Part shown: piece after piece, positions 34,947-44,302 of the stretch | Numbering within the stretch: the first letter of the stretch is position 1 | Layout of the letters: every line of letters begins with the position of its first letter | Origin: DATMRF01 sp035566435 | Lineage (GTDB): Bacteria > Verrucomicrobiota > Verrucomicrobiia > Limisphaerales > UBA8199 | Assembly: GCA_035566435.1 (NCBI GenBank) | Contig: DATMRF010000012.1 | Coordinates: 6,096-70,095, forward strand | Length of the DNA stretch: 64,000 nucleotides | Direction of reading: 5' to 3' | Made by a program: the position numbers and the translations under genes | The notes under the pieces: model-generated | The model's database searches: none | The model's input: only the letters and a program-made list of their open reading frames with translations | Told to the model about the DNA's origin: nothing

Positions 34947-37207
34947 ACGACAGGTTCTCTTATAGCAGGAGTGGTGGGAATTGAGAAGTAAAATGTTGAG
35001 CCCTGGTCGACCTGGGACTCGAGCCAGACGGCACCACCGTGGCGCTCGACGATTCGCTTGCAGATGGCCAGGCCGATTCCGGTGCCGGGATAGGTTTTGC
35101 GCGTATGAAGTCGCTGAAAAACCTGGAAGATACGCGGAAAATATTGGGGATCGATCCCGATGCCGTTGTCCCGCACCCAGAACACCCAGCGGCCCGGCTC
35201 GGGTCGCGCTCCAACCCGGAGTTCAGGGGGCCGCTCACTACGGAACTTGATGGCGTTAGCGATAAGGTTTTGGAAGAGCTGAACGATTTGGGTTGAGTCG
35301 GCTGGCAAGCTGGGCAGCGGCTCCCGGTGGATGCTGACCTGAGCCGCCTGAATGCTCGTTTGGAGGTTATGCAAAGCGTCGCTGAGCAGACTGTTGAAGT
35401 CGGAGACCGCAAAACCGCCGGGCTGAGTTCCTACCCGTGCGAAGGCGAGCAGGTCGGTGATGAGCCGTTCCATCCGGGCAGCTCCCTGGGCGGCACCCTC
35501 GACGTATTCGATAGCCTTGGCATCCAGTTTCTCCGGAAAACGGTGTTGGAGCAGCCGCACATATCCGCCGACCGCCCGCAAAGGTTCCTGCAGGTCGTGG
35601 GAGGCGACGTAAGCGAACTGTTCGAGATCGCGATTTGAGCGTTCGAGCTCTTGGGCGGTTTCCTGCAGCACCTCCTGGGCGCGTTTGCGCTCGGCGATCT
35701 CGACCTGGAGCCGGGTATTAGCCGTTTCCAGTTCGCTGGTGCGTTGCCTTACCAACTCTTCCAGGCGGTCCCGGTAATGGGCGAGCTCTGCCTCGGCCTG
35801 GAAGCGATGGATGGCTTCCCCGAGAAGCGGCGCCATCGCCTCGATGAATTCGATCGTCCCCGGCGGGAATTGGCCGGGCCGGCGATCCGCCATGTGCACC
35901 GCGCCAATGGTTTTGTCCCGATAGCGAATGGGCACGACCGCCAGCGAGGCGAAGCCGAAGTTAACGCAGTTGCCGCGGAAGCGGGCCTGTCGCTCCGGCG
36001 TCAGTTGCCGGAGATACGCTGCGGTGTCATCACAACGGAACGAGCCGCCTGCAGTAACGATGGCGAGGTCCTGCTCCTCGAACGCTTGCGAGACGGCACG
36101 GATACAGCAGCAATTATCGTGTTGGAGCGAGAGGCACTGTTCCACCTCGATGAAACGCGGTTCGAAGCCGGTCCAGGCTTCATAGGGGATGTTGTCGTGC
36201 GAATCGACGACCCGAATTCCCAGCGCCTGGCAACCGGTCCATTTCCCGATGGTTTCGACCACGGCGTCAAGGTACTCTTTTGATGAAGCTTTCTGCGCGA
36301 ACAGGGCCAGCAAGGCATTCGTGAAATCGCGACGGCGCTCGTTTTCTTTGCGTTCGGTGATGTCCGTGCAGGTGCCGACCCACTCCCGGATGGCGCCATC
36401 TTGCTCCGCCACCGGCACGCCGCGAGCGATCACATGGCGGTATTGCCCATCGTGCCTGCAAAGGCGGTATTCCGATTCGTACACGCTCCGGGCGGCGACA
36501 GCGCTGGCCCAGACCTTGGTGGCGCGTTCGCGGTCATCCGGGTGCACTGCATTGATCCAGCCCGCTCCCTGGTATTGCGCCCGGGTTTGGCCGGTAAAGC
36601 CTTGCCAGGTCGGGAGTTCGTGGATGATTTGTCCCTGGGGGTTCGTAGTCCAGACGATTTGGGCCGTGGCGGTGACCAACGAGCGGTAGCGTTCCTCGTT
36701 TGCCTGCAACTCCCGTTCCATGCGCATGCGCATGGTGATGTCGCGCAAGGAGAAAACCAGGACATCCAGCTTACCGTCAGCGCCTAGTACGGGCACGAGT
36801 GTCCAATCCCAGTACGTTACCCCCCAGTCCGGGTGCTCTGGGAAAACGAACGGTTTGGCCGTCACCTGGCAAGGGGTCTTGGTGCGGACCACTTTTTCAA
36901 AAATGGCCTGAGTGTCGGCGCCGGGGAAGAACTCAGCATGCTTGCGCCCCGGGAAGTCCTCCACGTTGCGCCCCCTGGACCGGGCATAGACTTCGTTGAC
37001 GCGAATGAAGGTGAGGTGTCTATCAAGGATAATGACTGAATCGGGGGAATGCTCGAAGAGGGCCTGTAAGGAACGGAACGGGTCGCGTAACCTGGCGGTG
37101 AGCTTCGGCACGGGCGGGGCCAAAGGCTTCGTGACCCGCCGGGGCGCCGTCCGGGCCTGCACGGGGCGTGTCCGGCGGCGCTTTGCCCGAGGGTCTTTGG
37201 CCTTCAT
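34943..37207 (-). CDS. PAS-PAS-GAF sensor histidine kinase
   Basis: About 754 residues from MKAKDPRAKRRRTRPVQ at 37207. A basic N-terminus is followed by two PAS domains (about 55-175, 180-300), a GAF domain (about 315-490), a coiled coil, a HisKA domain with YVASHDLQEPLRAVGGY and an ATPase domain (NLIANAIKFRS; VRDNGIGIDP; GTGIGLAICKRI). The GAF domain contains several cysteines (GCQ, EQCLSL, DNCCCIRA, FRCDD, GNCVNF). A histidine kinase-regulator-kinase-regulator series follows with 4-base overlaps, so it probably starts a phosphorelay. No membrane segment is present. Confidence 0.92.
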   Translation of the reverse strand: MKAKDPRAKRRRTRPVQARTAPRRVTKPLAPPVPKLTARLRDPFRSLQALFEHSPDSVIILDRHLTFIRVNEVYARSRGRNVEDFPGRKHAEFFPGADTQAIFEKVVRTKTPCQVTAKPFVFPEHPDWGVTYWDWTLVPVLGADGKLDVLVFSLRDITMRMRMERELQANEERYRSLVTATAQIVWTTNPQGQIIHELPTWQGFTGQTRAQYQGAGWINAVHPDDRERATKVWASAVAARSVYESEYRLCRHDGQYRHVIARGVPVAEQDGAIREWVGTCTDITERKENERRRDFTNALLALFAQKASSKEYLDAVVETIGKWTGCQALGIRVVDSHDNIPYEAWTGFEPRFIEVEQCLSLQHDNCCCIRAVSQAFEEQDLAIVTAGGSFRCDDTAAYLRQLTPERQARFRGNCVNFGFASLAVVPIRYRDKTIGAVHMADRRPGQFPPGTIEFIEAMAPLLGEAIHRFQAEAELAHYRDRLEELVRQRTSELETANTRLQVEIAERKRAQEVLQETAQELERSNRDLEQFAYVASHDLQEPLRAVGGYVRLLQHRFPEKLDAKAIEYVEGAAQGAARMERLITDLLAFARVGTQPGGFAVSDFNSLLSDALHNLQTSIQAAQVSIHREPLPSLPADSTQIVQLFQNLIANAIKFRSERPPELRVGARPEPGRWVFWVRDNGIGIDPQYFPRIFQVFQRLHTRKTYPGTGIGLAICKRIVERHGGAVWLESQVDQGSTFYFSIPTTPAIREPVV

Positions 37208-37218
37208 CGCCGGTGGCG

Positions 37219-38559
37219 CTATGCAGGCTCGGGGTGAACCCACGGTGCCCGGTAGGGGCGGTGGAGAAGCCGGTTGGCCTCGTCGTCGCCGATGATGCGA
37301 CCGGCAACCGGATCCCAGGTGAGTGAGCGGCCGAGCTTCATCGAAAGGTTAGCGAGGATGCAGGAAGCAGTCGAGATGTAGCCCTGCTCGATATCGGCGA
37401 CTGGCTTTCCACGGTTTGCGATGGCGGCCAGCAGGTCCTTCATGTGGCCACGGATCGCGGGAGCGACATGGCGTTCGAGGTCCTTTTCGGTGCGATCTTC
37501 AGGGTATTGCTCGAATTCGTAGGTGACGTCTTTATGGATGCCCTGCCCGCCACCACCCGGTATAAAGTCGTAGCCCATTACGCTCGCTTTCAAGGTGCCT
37601 TTATCGCCGTAAAAGGTCGCTGCCCACGGATATTTGGGGTCAGGCGCATCGCCCCAGGCGCGATGCTGCCAGACGATTTCGAGGTCGCCAAAATCAAAGG
37701 TGGCGGTCTGCGTATCTGAAATGTTCGCCTTGCCTTTCTTGTGGACGAGGATGCCGCCGGCGGAGCTGACAGTCTTCGGCCAGCCGAGGTCGAGCATCCA
37801 GCGCGCCATGTCGAACATGTGAATGCACATGTCCCCCACGATGCCGTTGCCGTACTCCATGAAGCCGCGCCAACCGCGGGGATGGACCATTCGATTGTAG
37901 GGCCGCATCGGGGCGGGCCCGGTCCACATTTCATAATCGAGGTTTTCGGGCGGAGTCGTGTCGGGCGGGTTATCGTTCCCCCGCATGTGGTAATAACAAT
38001 AGATCTCGACCAAACCGATTTTGCCGAGCTTGCCTTCCTTGATGACGGTGTCGCGGGCCTCGATCAGGTGCGGCGTGCTCCGGCGCTGGGTGCCGACCTG
38101 CACAACGCGCTGGTGCTTGCGCGCGGCGGCCAGCATCGCCTGGCCTTCAGCAATATCGACGCTAATGGGTTTCTGCACGTAGATATCGGCCCCCGCCTCG
38201 ACGGCGGCGATCATGGGCAGAGCGTGCCAGTGGTCCGGCGTCGCGATCAGGACCACGTCAAGGTCTTTCTCTTTCAACATTTCGCGATAATCGGCGTAAG
38301 TGCGCGGTTTCTTTTTCGAGGCCTGGCGCGAGGCGACAATGTCAGCAGCTTCGGCAAGCATGCGTTTATCGACGTCGCAGAGAGAAACCACCTCGACAGG
38401 CGCGACCTGGATCAACCGCAGCAAATCGCTCTTGCCATACCAACCTGTGCCAATCAGGCCAACGCGCTTTTTCTGGTCTGCGAAATCCGCGGCATAGCTG
38501 CCAATGGCCGAGAGGGCCAATCCTGCCGCGCCGACTTGAAGGAATTTCCGGCGGTTCAT
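37219..38559 (-). CDS. Tat-exported Gfo/Idh/MocA oxidoreductase (3)
   Basis: About 446 residues from MNRRKFLQVGAAGLALSAIG at 38559, a clean twin-arginine signal preceded by an AAGGG sequence; a longer frame from 38652 adds non-signal residues. The Rossmann motif is VGLIGTGWYGKSDL, with SLCDVDKRM, LIATPDHWHALPMIAAVEAG and the catalytic-lysine segment YVQKPISVDIAEG. The C-terminal domain has GDMCIHMFDMARW. It is the third such enzyme in the window, each with a distinct sequence, consistent with an expanded family for sugar or glycan metabolism. Confidence 0.92.
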   Translation of the reverse strand: MNRRKFLQVGAAGLALSAIGSYAADFADQKKRVGLIGTGWYGKSDLLRLIQVAPVEVVSLCDVDKRMLAEAADIVASRQASKKKPRTYADYREMLKEKDLDVVLIATPDHWHALPMIAAVEAGADIYVQKPISVDIAEGQAMLAAARKHQRVVQVGTQRRSTPHLIEARDTVIKEGKLGKIGLVEIYCYYHMRGNDNPPDTTPPENLDYEMWTGPAPMRPYNRMVHPRGWRGFMEYGNGIVGDMCIHMFDMARWMLDLGWPKTVSSAGGILVHKKGKANISDTQTATFDFGDLEIVWQHRAWGDAPDPKYPWAATFYGDKGTLKASVMGYDFIPGGGGQGIHKDVTYEFEQYPEDRTEKDLERHVAPAIRGHMKDLLAAIANRGKPVADIEQGYISTASCILANLSMKLGRSLTWDPVAGRIIGDDEANRLLHRPYRAPWVHPEPA

Positions 38560-38781
38560 GGGGACCCTTTTAGGAGGAAGGGAGGTTGAAAGCAAGCAGG
38601 GAGTCGGGTGGACATGGAATGGACTGGGACGGGTAAGGTCGGACCGCCCCAACGAATCCGGCCAGTTCCTCGGCGCCGCCAGGCTAACAAAGGCTGTTAC
38701 TTCGGAAGAAAGTTGCTTAAGAAGAGGGTGACGGATGATGCGACGGCTCCAGCGCCATGCGGTCCGACCGATGAACGACCT

Positions 38782-39835
38782 ATGAAAAAGCTTACTCTCT
38801 TGCTTGCGTTATCTACGATTGGGCTCGGGGCGCTGTGTGTAGTCCAGTGGAGAAAGCTGGCTGAACAACGGGTGCAAACCGCCGCTTTGCAGGGCGAGGC
38901 GGTGGAACAATCCGAGCGGGTTACGAGTTTGGAGGCGGCCAAGGACCGGGCGGAGAGCCAACGACGTCAGTTGCTCGACCAAACGGAGGAACTGGCAGCG
39001 CAACTTCGTGCCCGGCAGATGGCCGAGAGTAACGCGGTCGTCGCGACCCCGACTAATCCCCCACCGGCAACGGCTGAACCGGCAAAGGGAGACAAGGCGG
39101 GTTTGGGAAAGGTGCTCGCGAAGATGATGGAGGACCCCGACACGAAGAAGTTCATCCGCGACCAGCAGCGCGTGATGCTGGACCAACTTTATGGTCCGCT
39201 GGTGAAACAAATGGGACTCAATCCGGAACAAGCGGCAGGCTTTAAAGACCTGCTGGCCGACAACATGCTTAAAGCGACGGAGAAGGCCTCCTCGTTGTTT
39301 GGCGGCTCAGCGGTGACCAATCGCGCGGCGGCGATGGAGACTATGAGCGCCGAACAAAAGAACTTCGACGACCAGTTGAAAGCATTCCTGGGCGACACGC
39401 GCTACGCGCTACGCGCAGTATAAAGACTACCAGGAGACTGTGGGCGAACGCACGCAACTGAACCTGTTCAAACAGCAAACGGGGGCGGACCTCGGCTTAA
39501 GCGACCAGCAGACGGCCCAATTGCTGTCGTTTATGAAGGAGGAGAAAAAGAACGTTGCGGCCACAGGAGGGCAACCGCTGGGGGGCGCAGGGCAGGACCA
39601 GGCAGGGCTCCAGGCGATGCTTTCGGAGGAACAGGGGCAAAAGCTGCTCCAATCGCAGGAAACGGTCAACCAGCGCATCTATGAGCGTGCCCAAGCGATG
39701 CTTTCGCCGGAATAATTGGATGCGTTCGCCAGGTTCCAGACGAATCAGTTACAGATGATGCGCATGGGGATGAGCATGGCGCGCAAAATGTTCGCGCCGG
39801 AAACTTCGGAAGGTGCTGCGACGACGGGACAGTGA
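38782..39835 (+). pseudogene. Exported helical protein broken by a 7-bp duplication and a nonsense codon
   Basis: Three consecutive reading segments together look like one protein. Segment 1 (38782-39423) begins MKKLTLLLALSTIGLGALCV, a membrane anchor, then a coiled coil and a helical domain. At about 39399-39420 the heptamer ACGCGCT is directly duplicated; removing one copy restores the frame into segment 2 (DTRYAQYKDYQETVGERTQL, then 39440-39715). Segment 2 ends at TAA (39713-39715), where CAA would read AMLSPEQLDAFARF and continue to a natural stop at 39835. Repaired length is about 350 residues. No family is recognised. Two independent lesions argue for a true pseudogene, although sequence errors are possible. 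Confidence 0.8.
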
Positions 39836-39866
39836 CTCGCGGACGGCATTGGCCGACCCCGGCGCC

Positions 39867-39885
39867 GCGCGTTGAGACAACGCGC
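39867..39885. repeat. Short dispersed palindrome, copy 2
   Basis: GCGCGTTG and CAACGCGC flank a 3-base loop. It lies between the pseudogene and the phosphohexomutase, which end towards each other. It is the inverse orientation of the copies at 1120 and 45743. Confidence 0.55.
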
Positions 39886-39904
39886 CCTATCGACTATCGG
39901 CGGC

Positions 39905-41323
39905 TCAGACCCGCTTTGTGAGGGTCACACCGATTTTGAGAAGTCTCGCCACGTCCGCATCAGTCTTGGCCTCGGCGTAGATGCGCAGGATGGGTTCCGT
40001 GCCGGAACCGCGCACCATCAGCCACGAAGTGTCCTGGGCGATGAATTTAACCCCATCGTAGGATTTCATGTCTGCCAGAGGGGATCGGAGCAGTTTGGCC
40101 GGCGGACTTTTCTTCAGGAACTCCATCAGCTCGCTCCGCTTCTCCAACGGGAAATGGGTGTCGATGCGGCCGTAACGGTGCGGACCGAATTCTTTCTCCA
40201 GCCCGGCGATGAGCTTGTTGACGGAGACGCGCGCGGTCGCAAGCATCTCGAGCAGCAGCAATCCGGCAGCGATGCCGTCGCGCTCGGGAATGTGGCCGGC
40301 GAAGCCGATGCCGCCGCTCTCTTCTGCGCCGAGCAGCACGCCGCCTTTGAGCATCTCGGCGGCGATGTATTTGAAGCCCACCCCTGTCTCCGTGAGTTCG
40401 AGCCCGAAGGAGGCGCACATCTTGTCCACCATTGAGGTGGTCGTCAGCGCTTTGACGACCCTTCCCCTGCCCTGGCGCTCGATGAAGAAATGGCGCAATA
40501 GCAGGCAAATCAGTTGGTGCGTCGAGAGATAGTTGCCGTGCCCGTCCATGCCGCCGACTCGGTCGGCATCGCCGTCGGTCACCAGGCAAATATCATGCGG
40601 ATGCTTTCGGAGGTAGGCAGCGCTGCGGGCGTAGTTCTTCTCGATAGGCTCCGGGTTGATGCCGCCGAAAAGCGGATCGTGATTTCCATTCAAAGTCGTT
40701 ACCCGGCAACTCGTGCCTCTGAGCAATTGGTCGAAGCAGCCTGCGCCCACGCCGAACAGCGCTTCGTGGGCAAAGCGGAGCTTGGATTTGGCGATGAGCT
40801 TGAAATCCACCAGTTTTTTCAGCGCTGCGTAATGCGGTGGGCGGAGGTCCCGGATTATGATTCCGCCATCCTTGGAGGCCTCGGCGACCGAGCGCGCTTT
40901 CACCGGACTCGCATCGAGGAAACCTTCCACGGCCTGACAAGTGGCTGTCTCCGCTGAACCCCCGTAGTACGACTTGAGCTTGAACCCATTGAACTTGGGC
41001 GGGTTGTGGCTGGCGGTGATCATCACACCGCCAACGGCCCGGTGCTGCTTGACCGCGAACGAAACCGAAGGCGTGGGGGTCGGCTCAGGTGTCAGGACAA
41101 CCTTGAACCCGTTGCCGGCGAAAACCTCTGCGGCACGCCCGCCGAACTCGTTTGAAAGGAAACGCCGGTCATACCCAACGATGATTTTCTGCTCGGTACC
41201 GGCGACCGGATTGGCCCGCCAATAATCCGCCGCCGCCTGGGCGACCCGCTCGACATTTCCGAAGGTGAAATCTTCAGCTATCACCGCCCGCCAGCCGTCG
41301 GTCCCGAATTTGATCGAAGCCAT
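39905..41323 (-). CDS. Phosphoglucomutase/phosphomannomutase family protein
   Basis: A 472-residue alpha-D-phosphohexomutase. The phosphoserine loop is TASHNPPKFNGFK with Ser105, the metal-binding loop is TDGDADRVGG, the sugar-specificity loop is LGAEESGGIGF and the phosphate-binding loop is VRGSGTEPILRIY. All four functional loops are intact. It interconverts hexose 1- and 6-phosphates; whether glucose, mannose or glucosamine is preferred cannot be told from sequence alone. The gene is not tightly linked to neighbours; ribulose-phosphate epimerase lies about 70 bases upstream on the same strand. Confidence 0.93.
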   Translation of the reverse strand: MASIKFGTDGWRAVIAEDFTFGNVERVAQAAADYWRANPVAGTEQKIIVGYDRRFLSNEFGGRAAEVFAGNGFKVVLTPEPTPTPSVSFAVKQHRAVGGVMITASHNPPKFNGFKLKSYYGGSAETATCQAVEGFLDASPVKARSVAEASKDGGIIIRDLRPPHYAALKKLVDFKLIAKSKLRFAHEALFGVGAGCFDQLLRGTSCRVTTLNGNHDPLFGGINPEPIEKNYARSAAYLRKHPHDICLVTDGDADRVGGMDGHGNYLSTHQLICLLLRHFFIERQGRGRVVKALTTTSMVDKMCASFGLELTETGVGFKYIAAEMLKGGVLLGAEESGGIGFAGHIPERDGIAAGLLLLEMLATARVSVNKLIAGLEKEFGPHRYGRIDTHFPLEKRSELMEFLKKSPPAKLLRSPLADMKSYDGVKFIAQDTSWLMVRGSGTEPILRIYAEAKTDADVARLLKIGVTLTKRV

Positions 41324-41390
41324 TTTGGAGAGTGGATGGTTGATAGTCGAGACAGTAGGGAGTCGGCACGGCCTATCTAGCGCCGGGTGG

Positions 41391-42086
41391 CTACGAAGCT
41401 GCTAGAGTCTGGGCCGGGTTTGGTTTGGCGACGGCGGCTTCCGTGATTCTTCGCATTTTCCGCACGGCGGCGCCAAGGTTGCGCTGCCCAAACAGAGTGG
41501 TTCCGCTGATGAACGCGTCGGCCCCCGCATGGGCGCATTCAGCCGCCGTCTTGAAATCGACGCCCCCATCGACGCCGATGTGGTAATTCAAACTGCGCTC
41601 CCGCCGCCAGGCCTCCGCCTGCTGCACCTTCGGCAGCGTTTCATAAATGAATGGCTGGCCCCCAAAGCCAGGGTTGACAGTCATAATCAACAGCTCATCG
41701 ATTTGCTCCAGGAAAGGCTGCACCAGGGCGATGGCGGTGGGTGGGTTGACAGCGACGCCGACCTTCTTGCCAAGCGCCTTAATCCGCCATACCAAAGACG
41801 TGACCTGCTCGCCCAGCTCGACATGGATGTTCATCTGGTCAGCTCCGGCGCGAGCAAATGGCTCCAACAGAATCTCCGGCTTGGAGCACATCAGGTGAAC
41901 GTCAAAGAAGAGTTTCGTTTTGGGGCGGACCGTGCGGACCACCGCCGGGCCAAAGGAAATATTCGGGACGAAATGACCGTCCATGATGTCCAGGTGGAGC
42001 CAGTCCGCCCCGGACCGGTCCACCCGTTCTGCCTCCTTGGCCAACCGACCAAAATCGGCCGCGAGCAATGAGGGCGCAATAATCAT
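41391..42086 (-). CDS. rpe: Ribulose-phosphate 3-epimerase
   Basis: A 231-residue TIM-barrel enzyme interconverting ribulose 5-phosphate and xylulose 5-phosphate in the pentose phosphate pathway. The conserved signatures are present: IIAPSLLAADF, WLHLDIMDGHFVPN, FDVHLM, IMTVNPGFGGQ and VDGGV with the phosphate-binding SGTTLFG. The catalytic Asp residues in LDIMDG and VDGGV and the metal-binding His residues are intact. The start, MIIAPSLLAADFGRL, is the normal one for the family. Confidence 0.96.
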   Translation of the reverse strand: MIIAPSLLAADFGRLAKEAERVDRSGADWLHLDIMDGHFVPNISFGPAVVRTVRPKTKLFFDVHLMCSKPEILLEPFARAGADQMNIHVELGEQVTSLVWRIKALGKKVGVAVNPPTAIALVQPFLEQIDELLIMTVNPGFGGQPFIYETLPKVQQAEAWRRERSLNYHIGVDGGVDFKTAAECAHAGADAFISGTTLFGQRNLGAAVRKMRRITEAAVAKPNPAQTLAAS

Positions 42087-42213
42087 TGCGATAAGCTAGG
42101 GAGCGCAGAATGGGTTGTCGAGTCTCCGGTCTCAGGGCTCAAGTCTAGACGCAGAGCGTCCGGATGGACTCTGGGTGAGACTTGGGACTTTGGACTTGAA
42201 ACCTGGGACTAAC

Positions 42214-44241
42214 TCACACCGTCGCTGGCGCCGGGGTGCCCAGGCCGGGGAGCTTGGGCGGGGATGGTTTGCCCGGGACCTCCGGCAGCGGGGTGCCGGC
42301 GGGCGCGCCCATGGGTGGCTCGACCTGAGGTGTGGGCAATGGCGGGGTGAACTTGCCGGTGCGCACAATCTCCTGAACCTGCTGGCCGTCCAGCGTTTCG
42401 TACTCAAGCAACGACTTCGCAATCAGTTCCAGTTTGTCGAGATTGCCGGTAATAATGTCCTTGGCCGCTTTGTAGGCGGCGTCGATGATGCGTTTGACTT
42501 CACCGTCGATTTCCTGCGCGGTAAACTCGCTATAAACCTTGGCGCGCGTCACCTCGCGGCCGAGGAAAACGTATTCGTCGTCATCACCGTATTGCACCAT
42601 CCCGAGTCGGTCGCTCATGCCCCATTGCGTGACCATCGCCCGGGTCATATTGGTCGCTTGCTGAATGTCACCAGCAGCACCACTGGAGATGTCGCCCGAA
42701 ACAATTTCCTCGGCAATACGCCCAGCCATCATCACGGCGAGCATATCGAGCATTTCTTTGCGCCGGCGGTTAAGCACATCCGTTTTCGGCAGCGACATGG
42801 TCGAACCGAGCGACTGGCCGCGCGGTATAATAGTAACTTTGTGCAGTGGATGCGTGTGCTGAAGAACAACGTTGACGAGAGCATGGCCGGCTTCGTGCCA
42901 CGCGGTAAACTTCTTTTCCTCGTCCGTCATGGCGAGGCTGCGCCGCTCGCGGCCCCAACGCACTTTGTCGCGCGCTTCCTCCAATTCCTCCATGCTGACG
43001 GCCTTCTTGTTTTCGCTGGCAGCCAGCAAGGCGGCTTCGTTGAGCAAATTCGCCAGCTCGGCGCCGGAATAACCGGGCGTGCCGCGGGCAATGACCGAGA
43101 GGTCTACGGAGGGAGACAATTTCACGTTCTTGGCGTGAACCTTCAAAATGGCTTCGCGGCCGCGCACGTCCGGCAGATTAACTGTGACCTGGCGGTCGAA
43201 GCGACCGGGGCGCAACAGCGCCGGGTCGAGCACATCAGGGCGATTGGTCGCAGCGATGATGATGATGCCTTCCTGCGTGTCGAAGCCGTCCATTTCGACC
43301 AGGAGCGCATTAAGCGTCTGCTCCCGTTCATCGTTGCCGCCGCCCAGGCCGTGCCCGCGGCTCCGGCCAACAGCGTCGATCTCATCAATAAAGATAAGGC
43401 AGGGCGTGTTCTTTCGCGCCTGCTCGAACATATCGCGGACGCGGCTGGCGCCCACGCCGACGAACATCTCGACGAAATCCGAGCCGCTGATGCTGAAGAA
43501 GGCGGCATCTGCTTCGCCGGCGATAGCCTTGGCGAGTAGTGTCTTGCCGGTGCCAGGAGGGCCAACCATTAGGATGCCCTTGGGGATACGCCCACCAAGC
43601 CGTTGGAACTTCTTCGGGTCCTTGAGGAACTCGACCAGTTCGGACACCTCTTCGATAGCCTCGTCGATGCCGGCGACGTCCTTGAACGTTGTCTTGTTAC
43701 GCTCCTTGGCCAGCAAGCGGGCCTTGCTCTTGCCGAAACTGAGGGCACCCTTGCCTGCCATCTTGATCTGGCGGATGAAGAAGAACCAAATCAAAGCCGC
43801 GATAATTACAAACGGCAGGACACTCACTGCAACTTGCATCAGCATCGTGTTGGGCTCGCGCGGTTCGAATTGCGGAAGGGCGTAGAGCGTTTCCTCCATG
43901 CTGGGTGTCAAACGAACTTTCGCGCGGAACGGAGACGCCTCGCCCTTGTGATCGCTATCCTTGTAGTCTTTGTAGTATTTGCCGATAACCTCGTTCAGCG
44001 CAGGGTTCTGCGGGCTGTAATTGATCGTCGCCTGCTGGATGCGGTTGGATTCTACCGCCTGCTGGAACTGGTACTGTGTAAGCAAATCGCCCGGCGAATC
44101 CATCCGCTCCTTGAACAGCATCAGGAGGATAATGCCGCCAAAAATCGCAATCCAAACAATCCATGTGCGCGGTGGCACCTTGAACTCCCCGCCCTTTCGA
44201 GAGTTCTTATCGTCGTCGTTATATCTGTTGTCGTCAGCCAT
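42214..44241 (-). CDS. ftsH: ATP-dependent zinc metalloprotease FtsH
   Basis: A 675-residue membrane-bound protease. An N-terminal cytoplasmic tail and membrane helix (TWIVWIAIFGGIILLMLF) precede a periplasmic domain and a second helix (LMQVAVSVLPFVIIAALIWFFFI). The AAA domain has Walker A GPPGTGKT, Walker B LIFIDEIDAVGR and the second region of homology RPDVLDPALLRPGRFDR. The zinc-protease motif is HEAGH with a downstream Asp-containing helix. The pore loop is FVEMFVGVGASRV. A Pro-rich C-terminal tail follows (PTPQVEPPMGAPAGTP). It degrades misfolded membrane proteins and short-lived regulators. The upstream gene is tilS, an arrangement common in bacteria. Confidence 0.97.
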   Translation of the reverse strand: MADDNRYNDDDKNSRKGGEFKVPPRTWIVWIAIFGGIILLMLFKERMDSPGDLLTQYQFQQAVESNRIQQATINYSPQNPALNEVIGKYYKDYKDSDHKGEASPFRAKVRLTPSMEETLYALPQFEPREPNTMLMQVAVSVLPFVIIAALIWFFFIRQIKMAGKGALSFGKSKARLLAKERNKTTFKDVAGIDEAIEEVSELVEFLKDPKKFQRLGGRIPKGILMVGPPGTGKTLLAKAIAGEADAAFFSISGSDFVEMFVGVGASRVRDMFEQARKNTPCLIFIDEIDAVGRSRGHGLGGGNDEREQTLNALLVEMDGFDTQEGIIIIAATNRPDVLDPALLRPGRFDRQVTVNLPDVRGREAILKVHAKNVKLSPSVDLSVIARGTPGYSGAELANLLNEAALLAASENKKAVSMEELEEARDKVRWGRERRSLAMTDEEKKFTAWHEAGHALVNVVLQHTHPLHKVTIIPRGQSLGSTMSLPKTDVLNRRRKEMLDMLAVMMAGRIAEEIVSGDISSGAAGDIQQATNMTRAMVTQWGMSDRLGMVQYGDDDEYVFLGREVTRAKVYSEFTAQEIDGEVKRIIDAAYKAAKDIITGNLDKLELIAKSLLEYETLDGQQVQEIVRTGKFTPPLPTPQVEPPMGAPAGTPLPEVPGKPSPPKLPGLGTPAPATV

Positions 44242-44302
44242 TTACTTTAGTAAACGTTGCGGCCAAGCTACCATTAGAAGCCAAGGCCCGCAACCAATGC
44301 AA

